A stretch of 64,000 nt of DNA from Erwinia tasmaniensis Et1/99 (GCF_000026185.1 NC_010694.1:2604001-2668000); one strand, 5' to 3'; positions 36,341 to 47,304 are shown, numbered from the stretch's first letter. Numbers and translations are program-made. Notes: generated by a model from the letters alone, not told the origin.

Positions 36341-37519
36341 TTACAGCCCCAACGCGTAGCGTAAAGCCTGACGCTTCAACACGCCGGAATGCTCCGCCAC
36401 GATCAGCCCCAGATTACGCACCACTCTCAGCGGCGCGAGCCGATTGCTAAAAGTAAAATAAAACAGATCCATCCCGCTCTGCATCAGCAGATTGTCTTTG
36501 AGACGTTTACGTTGATAACGCATCAAAACTGCGGCAGATGACCAGTCCTCCGCGCGCAGACGCGATTCGCTCAGCACGGCGATAAGCGCATCCACGTCAC
36601 GATACCCCAGATTTACCCCCTGCCCGGCTAATGGATTAATGGTATGAGCCGCATCGCCCACCAGCGCCAGCCCCGGCAAGGTGTAGCGTATCGCATGACG
36701 ACGCACCAGCGGGAACGATCCCGCTACCAACGGCGTTACTTTGCCAATACGCGCTGGAAAATGTGCCTGAATCTCTTTTTGTAGCTGCGGCATACTCATC
36801 GCCTGAAGCTGGCGAATACGTGCTGGTGAGTCATACCACACCAGCGAAGCCCAGCGGTCAAACAACGGCAGAAAGGCGCGTGGCCCCTGTGGCGTAAACT
36901 GCTGCCAGGTGGTATCTCCTGCAGGATGCTCACAGCGCACGCTGATAAGCATGCACGATTGCGCATAGTTCCAGCCGTGTATGCCGATACCCGCCAACTG
37001 GCGCACCTGTGAATTAGCCCCATCAGCCCCCACGACCAGCCGCGCCTGCAACGCCTCACCATTATCCAGCGTCATCTGCCAGCCGCCGTTAACCTGCTGC
37101 AAATGCTGCAAGCGCGCCGGACAAAGCAGGCTCACCTGCTGCTGCTGCAAACGTTGCCACAGCGCACGCTGTAACACGCTGTTCTCGACCATAAACCCCA
37201 ATTCGGGTAAGCCCAGCGACTCTGCGTCAAAGCTCACCTGTGCCGTTTGCCACTCCCAGGTTTCCAGCTTACGATAGGCAGCGCAGCGCATATCAAGCAC
37301 CTGCGGCCAGACTTCCAGCTGCCGTAGCAGCGCGACGGAAGCGGCACCGATGGCAGAGATACGCACGTCAGGATCGGCGGATGAATCAAATTCAGGTGGC
37401 ACCTCCTGTTCCAGCACCGCCACCTGGAAGCCATGTTGCGCCAGGCCACTCGCCAACGCCGCCCCGACCATGCCGCCGCCAACTATCGCGACATCCACCT
37501 TTTGCTTTATTTCCATCAT
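36341..37519 (-). CDS. ubiF: UbiF, 3-demethoxyubiquinol 3-hydroxylase
   Basis: FAD monooxygenase adding the C5 hydroxyl in ubiquinone synthesis. It is 392 residues (391 if the second Met is used). The dinucleotide fold is IVGGGMVGAALASGL, with the DG motif VVGADGANSQVRQ and the FAD-ribityl motif LVGDAAHTINPLAGQGVNLG. TGAGGGAAAA precedes the ATG. Convergent with the tRNA operon and divergent from miaB, as in E. coli. Confidence 0.96.
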   Translation of the reverse strand: MMEIKQKVDVAIVGGGMVGAALASGLAQHGFQVAVLEQEVPPEFDSSADPDVRISAIGAASVALLRQLEVWPQVLDMRCAAYRKLETWEWQTAQVSFDAESLGLPELGFMVENSVLQRALWQRLQQQQVSLLCPARLQHLQQVNGGWQMTLDNGEALQARLVVGADGANSQVRQLAGIGIHGWNYAQSCMLISVRCEHPAGDTTWQQFTPQGPRAFLPLFDRWASLVWYDSPARIRQLQAMSMPQLQKEIQAHFPARIGKVTPLVAGSFPLVRRHAIRYTLPGLALVGDAAHTINPLAGQGVNLGYRDVDALIAVLSESRLRAEDWSSAAVLMRYQRKRLKDNLLMQSGMDLFYFTFSNRLAPLRVVRNLGLIVAEHSGVLKRQALRYALGL

Positions 37520-37710
37520 TTTTCCCTCACCGGCTGCATCAGACGCACTCTGCAGCTACACCTCACCGGTCGAATTCTGTTATCCTGATTGTTATTAAGT
37601 GTACCGGATTTTTCAGTAATATTCTGAACCCCGCTACATCGGTTTAACAGGCTGCGCCATGACTACAATACGCGCCCTGCACTTCGTTCTGCATGACAAA
37701 TGGCAAGTCA

Positions 37711-39135
37711 ATGACAAAAAAACTGCATATCAAAACCTGGGGCTGTCAGATGAATGAGTATGACTCATCCAAAATGGCTGACCTGTTAAACAGCACTCAT
37801 GGTTACACTCTGACTGAACAGGCTGAAGACGCCGATGTGCTGCTGCTCAACACCTGCTCGATTCGTGAAAAGGCGCAGGAAAAAGTCTTCGCTCTGCTCG
37901 GACGCTGGAAAAAGCTGAAAGAGTCGAATCCCGATATGATCATTGGCGTTGGGGGCTGCGTGGCATCGCAGGAAGGTGCTCAGATCCGCCAACGGGCCAG
38001 CTGCGTGGATATTGTATTTGGTCCGCAAACTTTGCACCGCCTGCCGGAAATGATTAATAGCGTGCGCGGCACCAGAAGTCCGGTGGTTGACGTTAGCTTC
38101 CCTGAAATCGAAAAGTTTGATCGCATGCCAGAGCCTCGCGCCGATGGGCCAACGGCTTTCGTTTCTATTATGGAAGGCTGTAACAAATACTGCACCTTCT
38201 GCGTGGTGCCCTATACCCGAGGAGAAGAAGTCAGTCGTCCTTCGGACGACATTCTGTTCGAGGTCGCCCAGCTGGCTGCACAGGGCGTACGTGAGGTCAA
38301 TCTGCTGGGGCAGAACGTTAACGCATATCGCGGAGAAACCTTCGACGGCGGCATTTGCTCATTTGCCGAGCTGCTGCGCCTGGTGGCGGCAATCGACGGT
38401 ATTGACCGCATTCGCTTTACCACCAGCCATCCTATTGAATTCAATGACGATATTATTGATGTATATCGTGATACGCCGGAGCTGGTCAGTTTCCTGCACC
38501 TTCCGGTACAAAGTGGTGCCGACCGTATTCTGACGCTGATGAAACGTGCACATACCGCACTGGAATATAAAGCCATTATCCGAAAGCTGTTGGCAGCGCG
38601 CCCAAATATCCAAATCAGTTCAGACTTTATTATTGGTTTTCCTGGTGAAACTCAGGCGGACTTTGAGCAGACGATGAAACTGATAGGCGAAATCAACTTT
38701 GATATCAGCTACAGCTTTATCTACTCAGCCCGCCCGGGAACCCCGGCAGCCGATCTGCCGGACGACGTGTCGGAAGATGAGAAAAAGCAGCGTCTGTATA
38801 TCCTGCAGGACCGCATCAACCAGCAGACCACGGCCTGGAGCCGCCGTAAACTGGGCACCGTTCAACGTATTCTGGTCGAAGGCACCTCACGAAAGAACGT
38901 GATGGAACTCTCCGGTCGTACCGAATGTAACCGCGTGGTCAACTTTGAAGGGTCCCCGGAACACATTGGTAAATTCGTCGATGTGGAGATTACCGACGTC
39001 TACGCCAACTCGTTACGCGGTATGTTACTGCGTGGCGAACATCAGATGGCTCTGCGCACCCTTGAAACGCCTGCTTCTGTGATTGAACGCACCCGCAAAG
39101 AGAATGAGCTGGGCGTTGCCACCTGGCTTCCCTGA
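37711..39135 (+). CDS. miaB: MiaB, tRNA-2-methylthio-N6-dimethylallyladenosine synthase
   Basis: Radical SAM methylthiotransferase modifying A37 of tRNAs reading UNN codons. It is 474 residues, as in E. coli. The N-terminal auxiliary cluster cysteines are in [21 protein letters not shown] and [11 protein letters not shown]. The radical SAM motif CxxxCxxC is [17 protein letters not shown]. The C-terminal TRAM domain binds tRNA. The start is ATG 37711; two upstream ATGs in or out of frame are close but unconserved. Confidence 0.98.
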   Translation: MTKKLHIKTWGCQMNEYDSSKMADLLNSTHGYTLTEQAEDADVLLLNTCSIREKAQEKVFALLGRWKKLKESNPDMIIGVGGCVASQEGAQIRQRASCVDIVFGPQTLHRLPEMINSVRGTRSPVVDVSFPEIEKFDRMPEPRADGPTAFVSIMEGCNKYCTFCVVPYTRGEEVSRPSDDILFEVAQLAAQGVREVNLLGQNVNAYRGETFDGGICSFAELLRLVAAIDGIDRIRFTTSHPIEFNDDIIDVYRDTPELVSFLHLPVQSGADRILTLMKRAHTALEYKAIIRKLLAARPNIQISSDFIIGFPGETQADFEQTMKLIGEINFDISYSFIYSARPGTPAADLPDDVSEDEKKQRLYILQDRINQQTTAWSRRKLGTVQRILVEGTSRKNVMELSGRTECNRVVNFEGSPEHIGKFVDVEITDVYANSLRGMLLRGEHQMALRTLETPASVIERTRKENELGVATWLP

Positions 39136-39364
39136 ATAATCTAGCTGGCAGTATAACGGCGAGTGAGTCGGAAAATGCGGCGAGAGTTCAACTCTCGCCG
39201 CATGATTTCATTACACGGCACTTGCTTTCTGAAAGCCGCGCCCAAATAGTTATCCAAACCATTGCAGCTTTACACCGCCTGCTTTAATTTCCTCATGGCT
39301 CTGGCATTAAGCCTGGACTGACATTTTTTTCTCAACCTGGCCCTGTGTGACCCAAAGGATTAGT

Positions 39365-40414
39365 TTGAATATTGAAACGCGTGAAATAACCCTGGAACCT
39401 GTCGACAACATGCGGTTGTTGAGCCTGTGCGGTCCGTTTGATGACAACATCAAACAGCTTGAGCGCCGCCTGGGTATAGAGATAAACCGCCGTGATAACA
39501 CCTTTAAACTGGTGGGGCGTGCGCTGTGCGTCCATGCCGCCGTTGATATTCTGCGCCACCTTTATGTTGATACTGCCCCGGTACGCGGCAACATCCCTGA
39601 TATTGACCCGGAACAGATCCACCTGGCGATCAAAGAGAGCCGGGTGCTGGAGCAGACTGCCGAAAGCGTACCGGACTATGGTAAAGCGATACATATCAAA
39701 ACCAAACGTGGGGTCATTAAGCCGCGCACGCCTAATCAGGCACAATACCTGGCTAATATCCTTGACCATGACATCACCTTTGGCATTGGGCCAGCGGGGA
39801 CGGGTAAAACCTATCTCGCCGTGGCGGCTGCGGTTGACGCACTGGAGCGCCAGGAGATCCGGCGCATTCTGCTGACCCGCCCGGCCGTTGAAGCCGGTGA
39901 AAAGCTCGGCTTCCTGCCCGGCGATCTCAGTCAGAAAGTGGACCCTTATTTGCGCCCGCTGTATGACGCGCTGTTTGAAATGCTCGGTTTTGAGCGGGTT
40001 GAAAAGCTGATGGAGCGTAACGTCATCGAAGTTGCTCCCCTCGCCTACATGCGCGGCCGCACGCTAAACGATGCTTTTGTTATTCTTGATGAAAGTCAGA
40101 ATACGACCATTGAACAGATGAAAATGTTTCTGACGCGTATTGGTTTTAACTCCAAAGCGGTGATCACCGGTGACGTCACGCAAATTGACCTGCCACGCAA
40201 TATGAAATCCGGGCTGCGCCAGGCGGTTGAAGTGCTGTCCGACGTGCCGGATCTCAGCTTTAATTTCCTTCACAGTGAAGACGTGGTGCGGCATCCGGTG
40301 GTGGCAAAAATTGTTGTTGCCTATGAAGCCTGGGAGGCCGCAGACCAAAAACGGCGTGACGCCCTGGCAGAAGAACGTAAACGTGAAGCTCTGGCTACAC
40401 AGGAGAATAAATGA
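39365..40414 (+). CDS. ybeZ: YbeZ, PhoH-like ATPase
   Basis: PhoH-family P-loop protein of 349 residues, partner of the rRNA-processing nuclease YbeY. Walker A is [11 protein letters not shown] and Walker B is [12 protein letters not shown] choose TTG 39365 with AAAGGA 5 nt upstream, because the protein then starts [12 protein letters not shown] as in E. coli; a GTG at 39347 in frame is an alternative. Its stop overlaps the ybeY start (ATGA). Confidence 0.95.
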   Translation: MNIETREITLEPVDNMRLLSLCGPFDDNIKQLERRLGIEINRRDNTFKLVGRALCVHAAVDILRHLYVDTAPVRGNIPDIDPEQIHLAIKESRVLEQTAESVPDYGKAIHIKTKRGVIKPRTPNQAQYLANILDHDITFGIGPAGTGKTYLAVAAAVDALERQEIRRILLTRPAVEAGEKLGFLPGDLSQKVDPYLRPLYDALFEMLGFERVEKLMERNVIEVAPLAYMRGRTLNDAFVILDESQNTTIEQMKMFLTRIGFNSKAVITGDVTQIDLPRNMKSGLRQAVEVLSDVPDLSFNFLHSEDVVRHPVVAKIVVAYEAWEAADQKRRDALAEERKREALATQENK

Positions 40415-40878
40415 GTGGCGTAATTCTCGACCTGCAGCTCGCCTGCGAAAACGAGCAGGGTCTGCCTGCTGAAACCGACTTCCAGCGCTGGCTGGAAGCG
40501 GTACTGCCCCAGTTCCAACCGGAAAGTGAAGTGACGATTCGGCTGGTGGATGAGGCGGAAAGCCGCGAGCTAAACCACACCTATCGCAGCAAAGATAAAC
40601 CGACCAACGTACTGTCGTTTCCTTTTGAAGCGCCACCGGGCATTGAGCTGCCGCTGCTGGGCGATTTGATTATCTGTCGTCAGGTTGTTGAGCAGGAAGC
40701 CGTTGAGCAGGGAAAAACGCGGGAAGCCCACTGGGCGCATATGGTTATCCACGGCAGCCTGCATTTGCTGGGCTATGATCATATCGAAGATGATGAAGCC
40801 GAAGAGATGGAGTCGCTGGAGACAGAGATAATGCTTGCTCTTGGTTATCCCGATCCGTACATTTCGGAGAAAGAATAA
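40411..40878 (+). CDS. ybeY: YbeY, endoribonuclease for 16S rRNA 3'-end maturation
   Basis: Zinc metalloenzyme of 155 residues, as in E. coli; needed for 16S rRNA processing and 70S quality control. The zinc site is the three histidines of [22 protein letters not shown] is also conserved. Overlaps ybeZ by 4 bp. Confidence 0.97.
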   Translation: MSGVILDLQLACENEQGLPAETDFQRWLEAVLPQFQPESEVTIRLVDEAESRELNHTYRSKDKPTNVLSFPFEAPPGIELPLLGDLIICRQVVEQEAVEQGKTREAHWAHMVIHGSLHLLGYDHIEDDEAEEMESLETEIMLALGYPDPYISEKE

Positions 40879-40908
40879 GTTACCTTTTACGGCGACTGAC
40901 ATCGCGCT

Positions 40909-40927
40909 CCCTGCCATAATGGCAGGG
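40909..40927 (+). other. Hairpin between ybeY and ybeX
   Basis: CCCTGCC-ATAAT-GGCAGGG, perfect 7-bp stem, 30 nt past the ybeY stop. It has no U-tract. The operon continues into ybeX, so an mRNA-stability role or partial attenuation is likely. Confidence 0.45.
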
Positions 40928-41024
40928 ATAAGCGATACCGGGCTGGTTCTCCAGCCATTACGCCTGACCTGGCTTATGCCGCGTCAGCCGATCCCATTTG
41001 AAGAGAGACAAACTCAAAAACGCC

Positions 41025-41903
41025 ATGAGCGATGACCATTCACAAAACAACGACAGTCCCGCGAGTAAAAAGGGATTTTTCACTTTGCTACTCAACCAGC
41101 TGTTTCACGGTGAGCCTAAAAACCGCGACGACCTGCTGGAGCTGATACGCGACTCGGAACAGAATGATCTGATAGACCCGGATACCAGGGACATGCTTGA
41201 GGGGGTGATGGACATTGCCGACCAGCGTGTACGTGACATTATGATCCCCCGCTCCCAAATGGTAACGCTTAAGCGTAACCAGACCCTGGAAGAGTGCCTG
41301 GGGGTGATTATTGAATCGGCCCACTCGCGCTTCCCGGTTATCAGTGAAGACAAGGATCATGTTGAAGGCATCCTGATGGCTAAAGACCTGCTGCCGTTTA
41401 TGAGCAGTGGGTCAGAACCTTTCAGTATCGAAAAGGTGCTCCGTGCGGCCGTGGTAGTGCCCGAAAGCAAACGCGTCGACCGCATGCTGAAAGAGTTCCG
41501 CTCACAGCGCTACCATATGGCCATTGTGATTGATGAATTTGGCGGCGTATCCGGGCTGGTCACTATTGAAGATATTCTTGAGCTGATCGTCGGTGAGATT
41601 GAAGATGAATATGATGATGTAGAAGATCGCGATATCCGTCAGCTGAGCCGCCACACTTACACCATTCGCGCACTCACGCCAATTGAAGATTTCAATGATG
41701 TTTTCGGCACACAGTTCAGCGATGATGAGGTGGATACTATCGGCGGGCTGGTGATGCAGGGCTTCGGCCATCTGCCTGCGCGCGGTGAAAGCGTTGAGAT
41801 TGATGGCTACCAGTTTAAGGTGGCAATGGCAGACAGTCGGCGCATTATACAGGTTCACGTCAGAATACCAGAAAACTCGCTACAACCGACCCTGGAAGAA
41901 TAA
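41025..41903 (+). CDS. ybeX: YbeX (CorC), CBS-domain protein of the CorC family
   Basis: Cytoplasmic protein of 292 residues, as in E. coli. It has two CBS domains ([17 protein letters not shown], then [14 protein letters not shown] to [19 protein letters not shown]) and the C-terminal CorC/HlyC domain ([12 protein letters not shown]). Linked to magnesium/cobalt efflux and, with YbeY, to ribosome metabolism. The start is ATG 41025 (MSDDHSQN); the upstream codons from 40998 are unconserved. Confidence 0.95.
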   Translation: MSDDHSQNNDSPASKKGFFTLLLNQLFHGEPKNRDDLLELIRDSEQNDLIDPDTRDMLEGVMDIADQRVRDIMIPRSQMVTLKRNQTLEECLGVIIESAHSRFPVISEDKDHVEGILMAKDLLPFMSSGSEPFSIEKVLRAAVVVPESKRVDRMLKEFRSQRYHMAIVIDEFGGVSGLVTIEDILELIVGEIEDEYDDVEDRDIRQLSRHTYTIRALTPIEDFNDVFGTQFSDDEVDTIGGLVMQGFGHLPARGESVEIDGYQFKVAMADSRRIIQVHVRIPENSLQPTLEE

Positions 41904-41911
41904 TATACGCT

Positions 41912-43450
41912 ATGGCAATCGCCTCTCTCTACCGGCGTCAGTGGGTTCGCCTGCTTTGCGCGTTGATTACGGGTGCCATAGGCACCCTCAGTTTTTCCCC
42001 CTACAACGTCTGGCCCGCCGCTCTTGTTTCGCTGTTTGGCCTACAGGCGCTTACGCTTAACCGCAAAACTCGTCAGGCATGCGCCATCGGCTTCGCCTGG
42101 GGTTTTGGGCTGTTCGGCAGTGGCGTTAATTGGGTCTATGTCAGTATCGCTACTTTTGGCGGCATGCCGGGCGCAGTCAATATCTTTCTTGTCATACTGC
42201 TGGCAGCCTACCTGTCGCTGTACCCCCTCCTGTTTGCCGGGTTACTCAACCGCCTGTGCCCGAAGGCTTCGCTGCTGCGTCTGGCGCTTGCTGCCCCCGT
42301 GCTCTGGCAACTTACGGAGTTTTTACGAGGCTGGATACTGACCGGATTCCCGTGGTTGCAGTTTGGCTACGGCCAAATCAACGGCCCGCTAAAGGGCCTG
42401 GCACCGTTACTGGGTGTGGAAGGGATCACTTTTCTGCTGATGGTCATCGTCGGACTGGCCGTCTATGCCGCTGTTCAGCCCCGTCTTTCCGCTGCTGTGG
42501 CCGCGCTGGCATTACTGTTGCTGCCGTGGCCACTACGCAACATCATTTGGTTCCAGCCGCTGCCACAGCGTGCGGTCGAGGTAGCGCTGGTGCAGGGCAA
42601 CATTGAGCAATCGTTGAAGTGGGATCCTAATCAGCTGGTGAACACCCTGAAAACCTACACCAGACTCAGCCGTCCATATGTAGGTAAAACGCCAATTATT
42701 ATCTGGCCGGAATCAGCCATTCCCGATCTGGAGAGCAACCAGCAACCCTTCCTGAAAACGATTGATGAACAGCTACGCACGTCCGGCAGTAGCCTGGTGA
42801 CCGGCATTGTCGACTCCCGCCTTGAGAACAATCGTTACCACGATTACAACTCGATCGTCGTATTAGGGGGTGAGAAGCCGTACAACTACTTCAGCGGCAA
42901 CCGCTATCAAAAAAACCACCTTGTACCTTTTGGCGAGTTCGTGCCCTTAGAATCGCTGCTGCGTCCGCTGGCACCTTTTTTCGACCTGCCTATGTCGTCA
43001 TTCAGCCGCGGGGCTTATATCCAGCCTCAGCTTCTGGTCGCGGGTTATAACCTGACGGCAGCTATCTGCTATGAGATTGTGTTAGGCCAACAGCTTCGTG
43101 ATAACTTCCGCCCGGATACCAACTTCCTGCTGACGATATCGAATGATGCATGGTTCGGTCACTCGATTGGCCCGTGGCAACATCTGCAAATGGCGCAGAT
43201 GCGCGCGCTGGAGTTGGGGCGCCCACTGTTGCGCAGCACTAACAACGGTGTGACGGCGGTGGTTGATGCTGGTGGAAATATAACGCAGACCATCCCACAG
43301 TTTGAATCTGGGGTGTTGGCAACAAAAGTCACGCCAACTACCGGCCTTACGCCCTATGCACGCGTCGGCAACTGGGGCATCTGGATGATTTCACTGTTGT
43401 TTACCGTTACGGGTCTGCTCTGCGCCAGGTTCTCACGCCGAACCTTATAA
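41912..43450 (+). CDS. lnt: Lnt, apolipoprotein N-acyltransferase
   Basis: Adds the third acyl chain to lipoproteins in the inner membrane. It is 512 residues, as in E. coli. Six N-terminal helices are followed by a periplasmic nitrilase-like domain with the catalytic triad Glu ([10 protein letters not shown]), Lys ([14 protein letters not shown]) and Cys ([11 protein letters not shown]). A final membrane helix ends the protein. It follows ybeX by 8 bp; two of its substrates, LptE and RlpA, are encoded in this window. Confidence 0.97.
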   Translation: MAIASLYRRQWVRLLCALITGAIGTLSFSPYNVWPAALVSLFGLQALTLNRKTRQACAIGFAWGFGLFGSGVNWVYVSIATFGGMPGAVNIFLVILLAAYLSLYPLLFAGLLNRLCPKASLLRLALAAPVLWQLTEFLRGWILTGFPWLQFGYGQINGPLKGLAPLLGVEGITFLLMVIVGLAVYAAVQPRLSAAVAALALLLLPWPLRNIIWFQPLPQRAVEVALVQGNIEQSLKWDPNQLVNTLKTYTRLSRPYVGKTPIIIWPESAIPDLESNQQPFLKTIDEQLRTSGSSLVTGIVDSRLENNRYHDYNSIVVLGGEKPYNYFSGNRYQKNHLVPFGEFVPLESLLRPLAPFFDLPMSSFSRGAYIQPQLLVAGYNLTAAICYEIVLGQQLRDNFRPDTNFLLTISNDAWFGHSIGPWQHLQMAQMRALELGRPLLRSTNNGVTAVVDAGGNITQTIPQFESGVLATKVTPTTGLTPYARVGNWGIWMISLLFTVTGLLCARFSRRTL

Positions 43451-43461
43451 TCCTCACAAAG

Positions 43462-43495
43462 TGCGCTTACTACGGCCTCCGCCGTATTAAGCGCA
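43462..43495 (+). terminator. Long hairpin after lnt (candidate terminator)
   Basis: TGCGCTTA-C-TACGGC (43462-43476), loop CTCC, GCCGTA-T-TAAGCGCA (43481-43495): a 14-bp stem with one internal mismatch. It starts 12 nt past the lnt stop. No U run follows, so termination may need Rho or the hairpin may protect the mRNA. Confidence 0.5.
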
Positions 43496-43569
43496 TGCAT
43501 ATCCCCAGATAACCTTACGCCCCCCTCCTCTTGCCAACTCAATGTATCCGACTGTTACAAAGTTTAAGC

Positions 43570-43585
43570 TGGCATGCTTTTTGCT
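43570..43585 (+). promoter_or_regulatory. Sigma-54 promoter upstream of gltI
   Basis: TGGCATGCTTTTTGCT matches the -24/-12 consensus TGGCAYR-N4-TTGCW at every fixed position, with the GG and GC dinucleotides exactly 10 bp apart. It is oriented toward gltI, 291 bp ahead of the ATG, so the leader would be about 280 nt. This implies RpoN control of glutamate/aspartate uptake. Confidence 0.78.
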
Positions 43586-43642
43586 GACAAATAATGTGAA
43601 AGCTGGCGCTGTGCGGGATGAAACGGCGGAAAAAGGGCCATC

Positions 43643-43709
43643 GCACCATTAAGGCGCATCTGTCGCACCGTGACGAAACATTACCAGCAACGGCGCGCAA
43701 AATTGGTGC
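43643..43709. promoter_or_regulatory. Two NtrC-like motifs in the gltI leader
   Basis: GCACCA-TTA-AGGCGC (43643-43657) and GCGCAA-AAT-TGGTGC (43695-43709) each match 10 of 12 positions of GCACCA-N3-TGGTGC, each with one perfect half. Their centres are 52 bp apart, about five helical turns. They lie downstream of the sigma-54 promoter rather than upstream, which is unusual, so the call is tentative. The remaining leader (43710-43876) shows no ORF or other clear site. Confidence 0.4.
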
Positions 43710-43876
43710 GGCTTAGCTCTCAAAAAGCATACATTTTTGTTTCATAACATTAACATTCAGTTATGTTGGTTGAGATCACAGCGCTTCAGGTTCGAATTAA
43801 AAACAGACAATCGAACACTATAAACTTATCTGTCGGCGTCGATTTATTCAGCGCCCTAACTGCAAGGAGTTGGAAT

Positions 43877-44806
43877 ATGAAATTTCGGAAATTGGGGCTC
43901 TGCCTGGCACTGGCAAGTGCCGCCTCCGGTATTGCACATGCTGATGACACCAAAGTACAAGCCGTCGCCGATGCGCAGCAGCAAAATTCTACTCTGGAGA
44001 AAATTGCTAAAACTGGCGTGATTGTCGTTGGTCATCGTGAATCGTCCGTACCCTTCTCCTATTACGACAATCAGCAGAAAGTGGTGGGGTACTCTCAAGA
44101 TTATTCCAACGCGATCGTCGCAGCCATTAAGACAAAGCTAAACAAACCCGATCTACAGGTAAAAATGCTGCCTGTTACCTCACAAAACCGTATTCCTTTA
44201 TTACAAAATGGAACCTACGACTTCGAGTGCGGCTCCACCACTAACAATCTGGAGCGGCAGAAGCAGGCAAGTTTCTCAAACAGCATCTTTGTGGTCGGTA
44301 CACGACTTCTGGTTAAAAAAGGCGGCGCAATTAAAGACTTTGCAGACCTGAAAGGAAAAACCGTTGTCGTCACCTCTGGCACGACCTCTGAAATTCTGCT
44401 CAACAAGCTGAATGACGAACAAAAGATGAACATGCGCATCATCAGCGCTAAAGATCACGGTGATTCTTTCCGCACGCTGGAAAGTGGCCGTGCGGTGGCG
44501 TTTATGATGGATGATGCTCTGTTGGCTGGCGAACGCGCTAAAGCGAAAAAACCTTCCGATTGGGAAATACTCGGTACACCTCAGTCTCATGAAGCCTACG
44601 GCTGCATGCTGCGTAAAGGCGATAACGAATTTAAAAAGCTGATGGATGACACCATCGTTCAGGCGCAAACCTCGGGTGAAGCAGCAAAATGGTTTGATAA
44701 ATGGTTCAAACAGCCGATCCCACCAAAAAATATGACCATGAACTTCGACCTGTCAGATGACATGAAAGCGCTTTTCAAAACGCCTAACGATAAGGCAATG
44801 AATTAA
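43877..44806 (+). CDS. gltI: GltI, glutamate/aspartate periplasmic binding protein
   Basis: Solute-binding protein of the GltIJKL importer, 309 residues. A signal peptide (MKFRKLGLCLALASAASG...) with cleavage after AHA precedes mature DDTKVQ. The ligand-binding type 3 family signature region is SSVPFSYYDNQQKVVGYSQD, with SQNRIPLLQNG later. The start is ATG 43877 with AAGGAG; the open frame extends further upstream into the leader without conservation. Confidence 0.97.
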   Translation: MKFRKLGLCLALASAASGIAHADDTKVQAVADAQQQNSTLEKIAKTGVIVVGHRESSVPFSYYDNQQKVVGYSQDYSNAIVAAIKTKLNKPDLQVKMLPVTSQNRIPLLQNGTYDFECGSTTNNLERQKQASFSNSIFVVGTRLLVKKGGAIKDFADLKGKTVVVTSGTTSEILLNKLNDEQKMNMRIISAKDHGDSFRTLESGRAVAFMMDDALLAGERAKAKKPSDWEILGTPQSHEAYGCMLRKGDNEFKKLMDDTIVQAQTSGEAAKWFDKWFKQPIPPKNMTMNFDLSDDMKALFKTPNDKAMN

Positions 44807-44949
44807 TAAAAAATCGCCCAACATGACCGCCGTGGCAACGGATATCAGGCCCTTCCACCCTGCCTTTTCGGCGATGGGTTGGCGGGAAATGATGCCCTTT
44901 TCACGTTGCGTGTCGCGGGTTAAGGGGCGGTCATACGCTCTACGATTGT

Positions 44950-45111
44950 TGAACTCAGGCTCGGACAGACACAGTTCGGCTGATATCGCTTAAGCCATAC
45001 GGCCGGGCGAAGATGCAAACCGGTCGTTCCCCGGTGCGCATAGGTACCCAAAGCAGCAGGGTACATGAGCCTCTCATCAATCTTCAGGGTAGCAACCGCT
45101 ACCCTTTTTTT
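44950..45111 (+). ncRNA. sroC: SroC-like sRNA region between gltI and gltJ
   Basis: In E. coli the roughly 160-nt sRNA SroC is processed from the gltI-gltJ interval and ends at an internal terminator; it acts as a sponge for GcvB. The same interval here (318 bp, no ORF) contains a hairpin GTACCC/GGGTAC (45044-45049 with 45059-45064) and ends at a strong intrinsic terminator. The 5' end is estimated by length only. Sequence conservation to E. coli could not be checked beyond the terminator region. Confidence 0.5.
45087..45111 (+). terminator. Internal terminator in gltIJKL (SroC 3' end)
   Basis: GGGTAGC (45087-45093), AACC, GCTACCC (45098-45104), T7. It ends 14 nt before the gltJ ATG. Most transcripts should stop here, giving more binding protein than membrane subunits, with readthrough for gltJKL. 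Confidence 0.92.
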
Positions 45112-45124
45112 ACCGGAGTGTTTT

Positions 45125-45862
45125 ATGTCTATCGATTGGAACTGGGGAATATTTCTTCAAGAAGCCCCGTTCGGAAATACGACTTATCTTGGGTGGCTTT
45201 GGTCAGGTTTTCAGGTGACCATCGCTGTTTCAGTCTGTGCCTGGGTCATCGCCCTGTGCGTTGGCTCATTGTTCGGCATTTTACGTACCGTGCCCGGTCG
45301 CCTGCTCTCGTCTCTCGGCGCCTGTTACGTTGAGCTGTTCCGCAACGTGCCGCTTATCGTTCAATTCTTTATCTGGTATCTGGTGGTGCCGGAACTGTTG
45401 CCGGAAAACATCGGCATGTGGTTTAAATCGGAAATCGATCCGAATATTCAGTTTTTTACCTGTTCGGTACTCTGCCTTGGCCTGTTTACTGCCGCCCGCG
45501 TTTGCGAACAGGTACGTGCGGCCATCCAGTCCCTGCCCAGTGGGCAGAAAAATGCCGGTCTGGCGATGGGGTTAACCCTGCCACAAACCTACCGTTACGT
45601 CCTGCTACCTAATGCTTATCGGGTCATCGTACCGCCGATGACTTCGGAAATGCTTAACCTGGTAAAAAACTCGGCGATAGCCTCCACTATCGGCCTGGTC
45701 GACATGGCCGCTCAGGCGGGCAAGCTGCTCGACTACTCTGCCCATGCCTATGAATCATTTACTGCGATTACCCTGGCTTATATCGCCATCAACGCGGTAA
45801 TTATGCTGCTGATGGGCCTGGTGGAGCGTAAAGTGCGCCTGCCGGGCACGGGAGGTAAGTAA
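45125..45862 (+). CDS. gltJ: GltJ, glutamate/aspartate ABC permease
   Basis: Membrane subunit of 245 residues (E. coli 246) with the EAA loop typical of amino-acid ABC permeases ([20 protein letters not shown]). The start is ATG 45125 ([12 protein letters not shown]) after CCGGAGTG; the ORF is open further upstream through the terminator. The stop overlaps gltK as TAATG. Confidence 0.96.
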   Translation: MSIDWNWGIFLQEAPFGNTTYLGWLWSGFQVTIAVSVCAWVIALCVGSLFGILRTVPGRLLSSLGACYVELFRNVPLIVQFFIWYLVVPELLPENIGMWFKSEIDPNIQFFTCSVLCLGLFTAARVCEQVRAAIQSLPSGQKNAGLAMGLTLPQTYRYVLLPNAYRVIVPPMTSEMLNLVKNSAIASTIGLVDMAAQAGKLLDYSAHAYESFTAITLAYIAINAVIMLLMGLVERKVRLPGTGGK

Positions 45863-46539
45863 TGTATCAATTCGACTGGAGTACTATCGTTCCTAACCTG
45901 CCGTGGCTGTGGAACGGTATGGTCATAACGCTGCAAATTACTTTTACAGCGATAGTTTTCGGCATCATATGGGGCACTATGCTGGCGGTTATGCGCCTGT
46001 CTTCGTTTAAGCCGATAAGCTGGTTTGCCAAGATCTACGTCAATCTGTTCCGCTCGGTGCCGCTGGTGATGGTGCTGCTGTGGTTCTATCTGGTAGTACC
46101 GAGCTTCCTGCAACAGGTGCTGGGGCTGTCGCCCAAAACCGATATTCGTCTTATCTCGGCTATGGTTGCCTTCTCACTGTTTGAAGCCGCCTATTACTCC
46201 GAAATTATTCGTGCCGGCATCCTTAGTATCGCTCGCGGCCAGGGTAATGCGGCCCTCGCGCTTGGCATGACCCGCTGGCAGTCAATGCAGCTGATTATCC
46301 TGCCACAGGCGTTCCGGGCTATGGTTCCGCTCCTTCTGACCCAGGGTATCGTGCTGTTTCAGGATACGTCACTGGTATATGTCTTAAGCCTCGCCGACTT
46401 TTTCCGCACGGCCGATACCATCGGCGTCAATAATGGCACTGAGATTGAAATGGTGCTGTTTGCCGGTGCGGTTTACTTTGTTATCAGCCTTAGCGCATCG
46501 CTGTTGGTCAGCTACTTAAAGAAAAAAAGGACTGTTTAA
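45862..46539 (+). CDS. gltK: GltK, glutamate/aspartate ABC permease
   Basis: Second membrane subunit, 225 residues (E. coli 224), five helices. EAA loop: [20 protein letters not shown]. Pairs with GltJ to form the channel. Overlaps gltJ by one base and is followed by gltL after 1 bp. Confidence 0.96.
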   Translation: MYQFDWSTIVPNLPWLWNGMVITLQITFTAIVFGIIWGTMLAVMRLSSFKPISWFAKIYVNLFRSVPLVMVLLWFYLVVPSFLQQVLGLSPKTDIRLISAMVAFSLFEAAYYSEIIRAGILSIARGQGNAALALGMTRWQSMQLIILPQAFRAMVPLLLTQGIVLFQDTSLVYVLSLADFFRTADTIGVNNGTEIEMVLFAGAVYFVISLSASLLVSYLKKKRTV

Positions 46540-46540
46540 A

Positions 46541-47266
46541 ATGATTACCCTGAAAAACGTTTCTAAGTGGTATGGTCACTTTCAGGTACTGACCGACTGC
46601 ACAACCGAAGTAAAAAAAGGTGAAGTTGTCGTAGTCTGCGGCCCTTCTGGCTCCGGCAAATCAACGCTGATTAAAACCGTCAACGGGCTGGAGCCGGTTC
46701 AGCAAGGGACGATCGAAGTCAACGGTACGGTGGTTAACGATAAAAAAACCAATCTGGCGCAGCTGCGTTCGAAAGTTGGTATGGTGTTTCAGCATTTTGA
46801 ACTGTTCCCTCATTTGTCTATCGTCGATAATTTAACGCTGGCGCAGGTGAAGGTACTGAGACGTGACAAGCAGGAAGCGCGCAGCAAAGGACTAAAACTG
46901 CTGGAGCGCGTCGGTCTTGCCGCCCACGCCAATAAGTTCCCCGGTCAGCTGTCTGGAGGCCAACAGCAACGCGTGGCCATTGCCCGCGCGCTCTGTATGG
47001 ATCCTATCGCCATGTTGTTCGACGAGCCAACGTCCGCTCTCGACCCAGAAATGATCAACGAAGTGCTGGACGTTATGGTTGAACTGGCCAACGAGGGTAT
47101 GACCATGATGGTGGTAACGCACGAAATGGGCTTTGCGCGTAAGGTTGCTAACCGCGTTATCTTTATGGACGAAGGTAAAATCGTTGAGGATTCCCCAAAG
47201 GATAACTTCTTTAATCATCCGCAGTCAGAGCGCGCAAAGGACTTCCTGGCGAAAATCCTGCATTAA
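46541..47266 (+). CDS. gltL: GltL, glutamate/aspartate ABC ATPase
   Basis: Energises GltIJK. It is 241 residues, as in E. coli. Walker [11 protein letters not shown] loop [11 protein letters not shown], signature LSGGQQQR, Walker [11 protein letters not shown], switch His in VVTHEMGF. Last gene of the operon. Confidence 0.98.
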   Translation: MITLKNVSKWYGHFQVLTDCTTEVKKGEVVVVCGPSGSGKSTLIKTVNGLEPVQQGTIEVNGTVVNDKKTNLAQLRSKVGMVFQHFELFPHLSIVDNLTLAQVKVLRRDKQEARSKGLKLLERVGLAAHANKFPGQLSGGQQQRVAIARALCMDPIAMLFDEPTSALDPEMINEVLDVMVELANEGMTMMVVTHEMGFARKVANRVIFMDEGKIVEDSPKDNFFNHPQSERAKDFLAKILH

Positions 47267-47304
47267 CGTTGCCAGCAACAGCGTCAGCAGACAGCGACAA
47301 AAGA

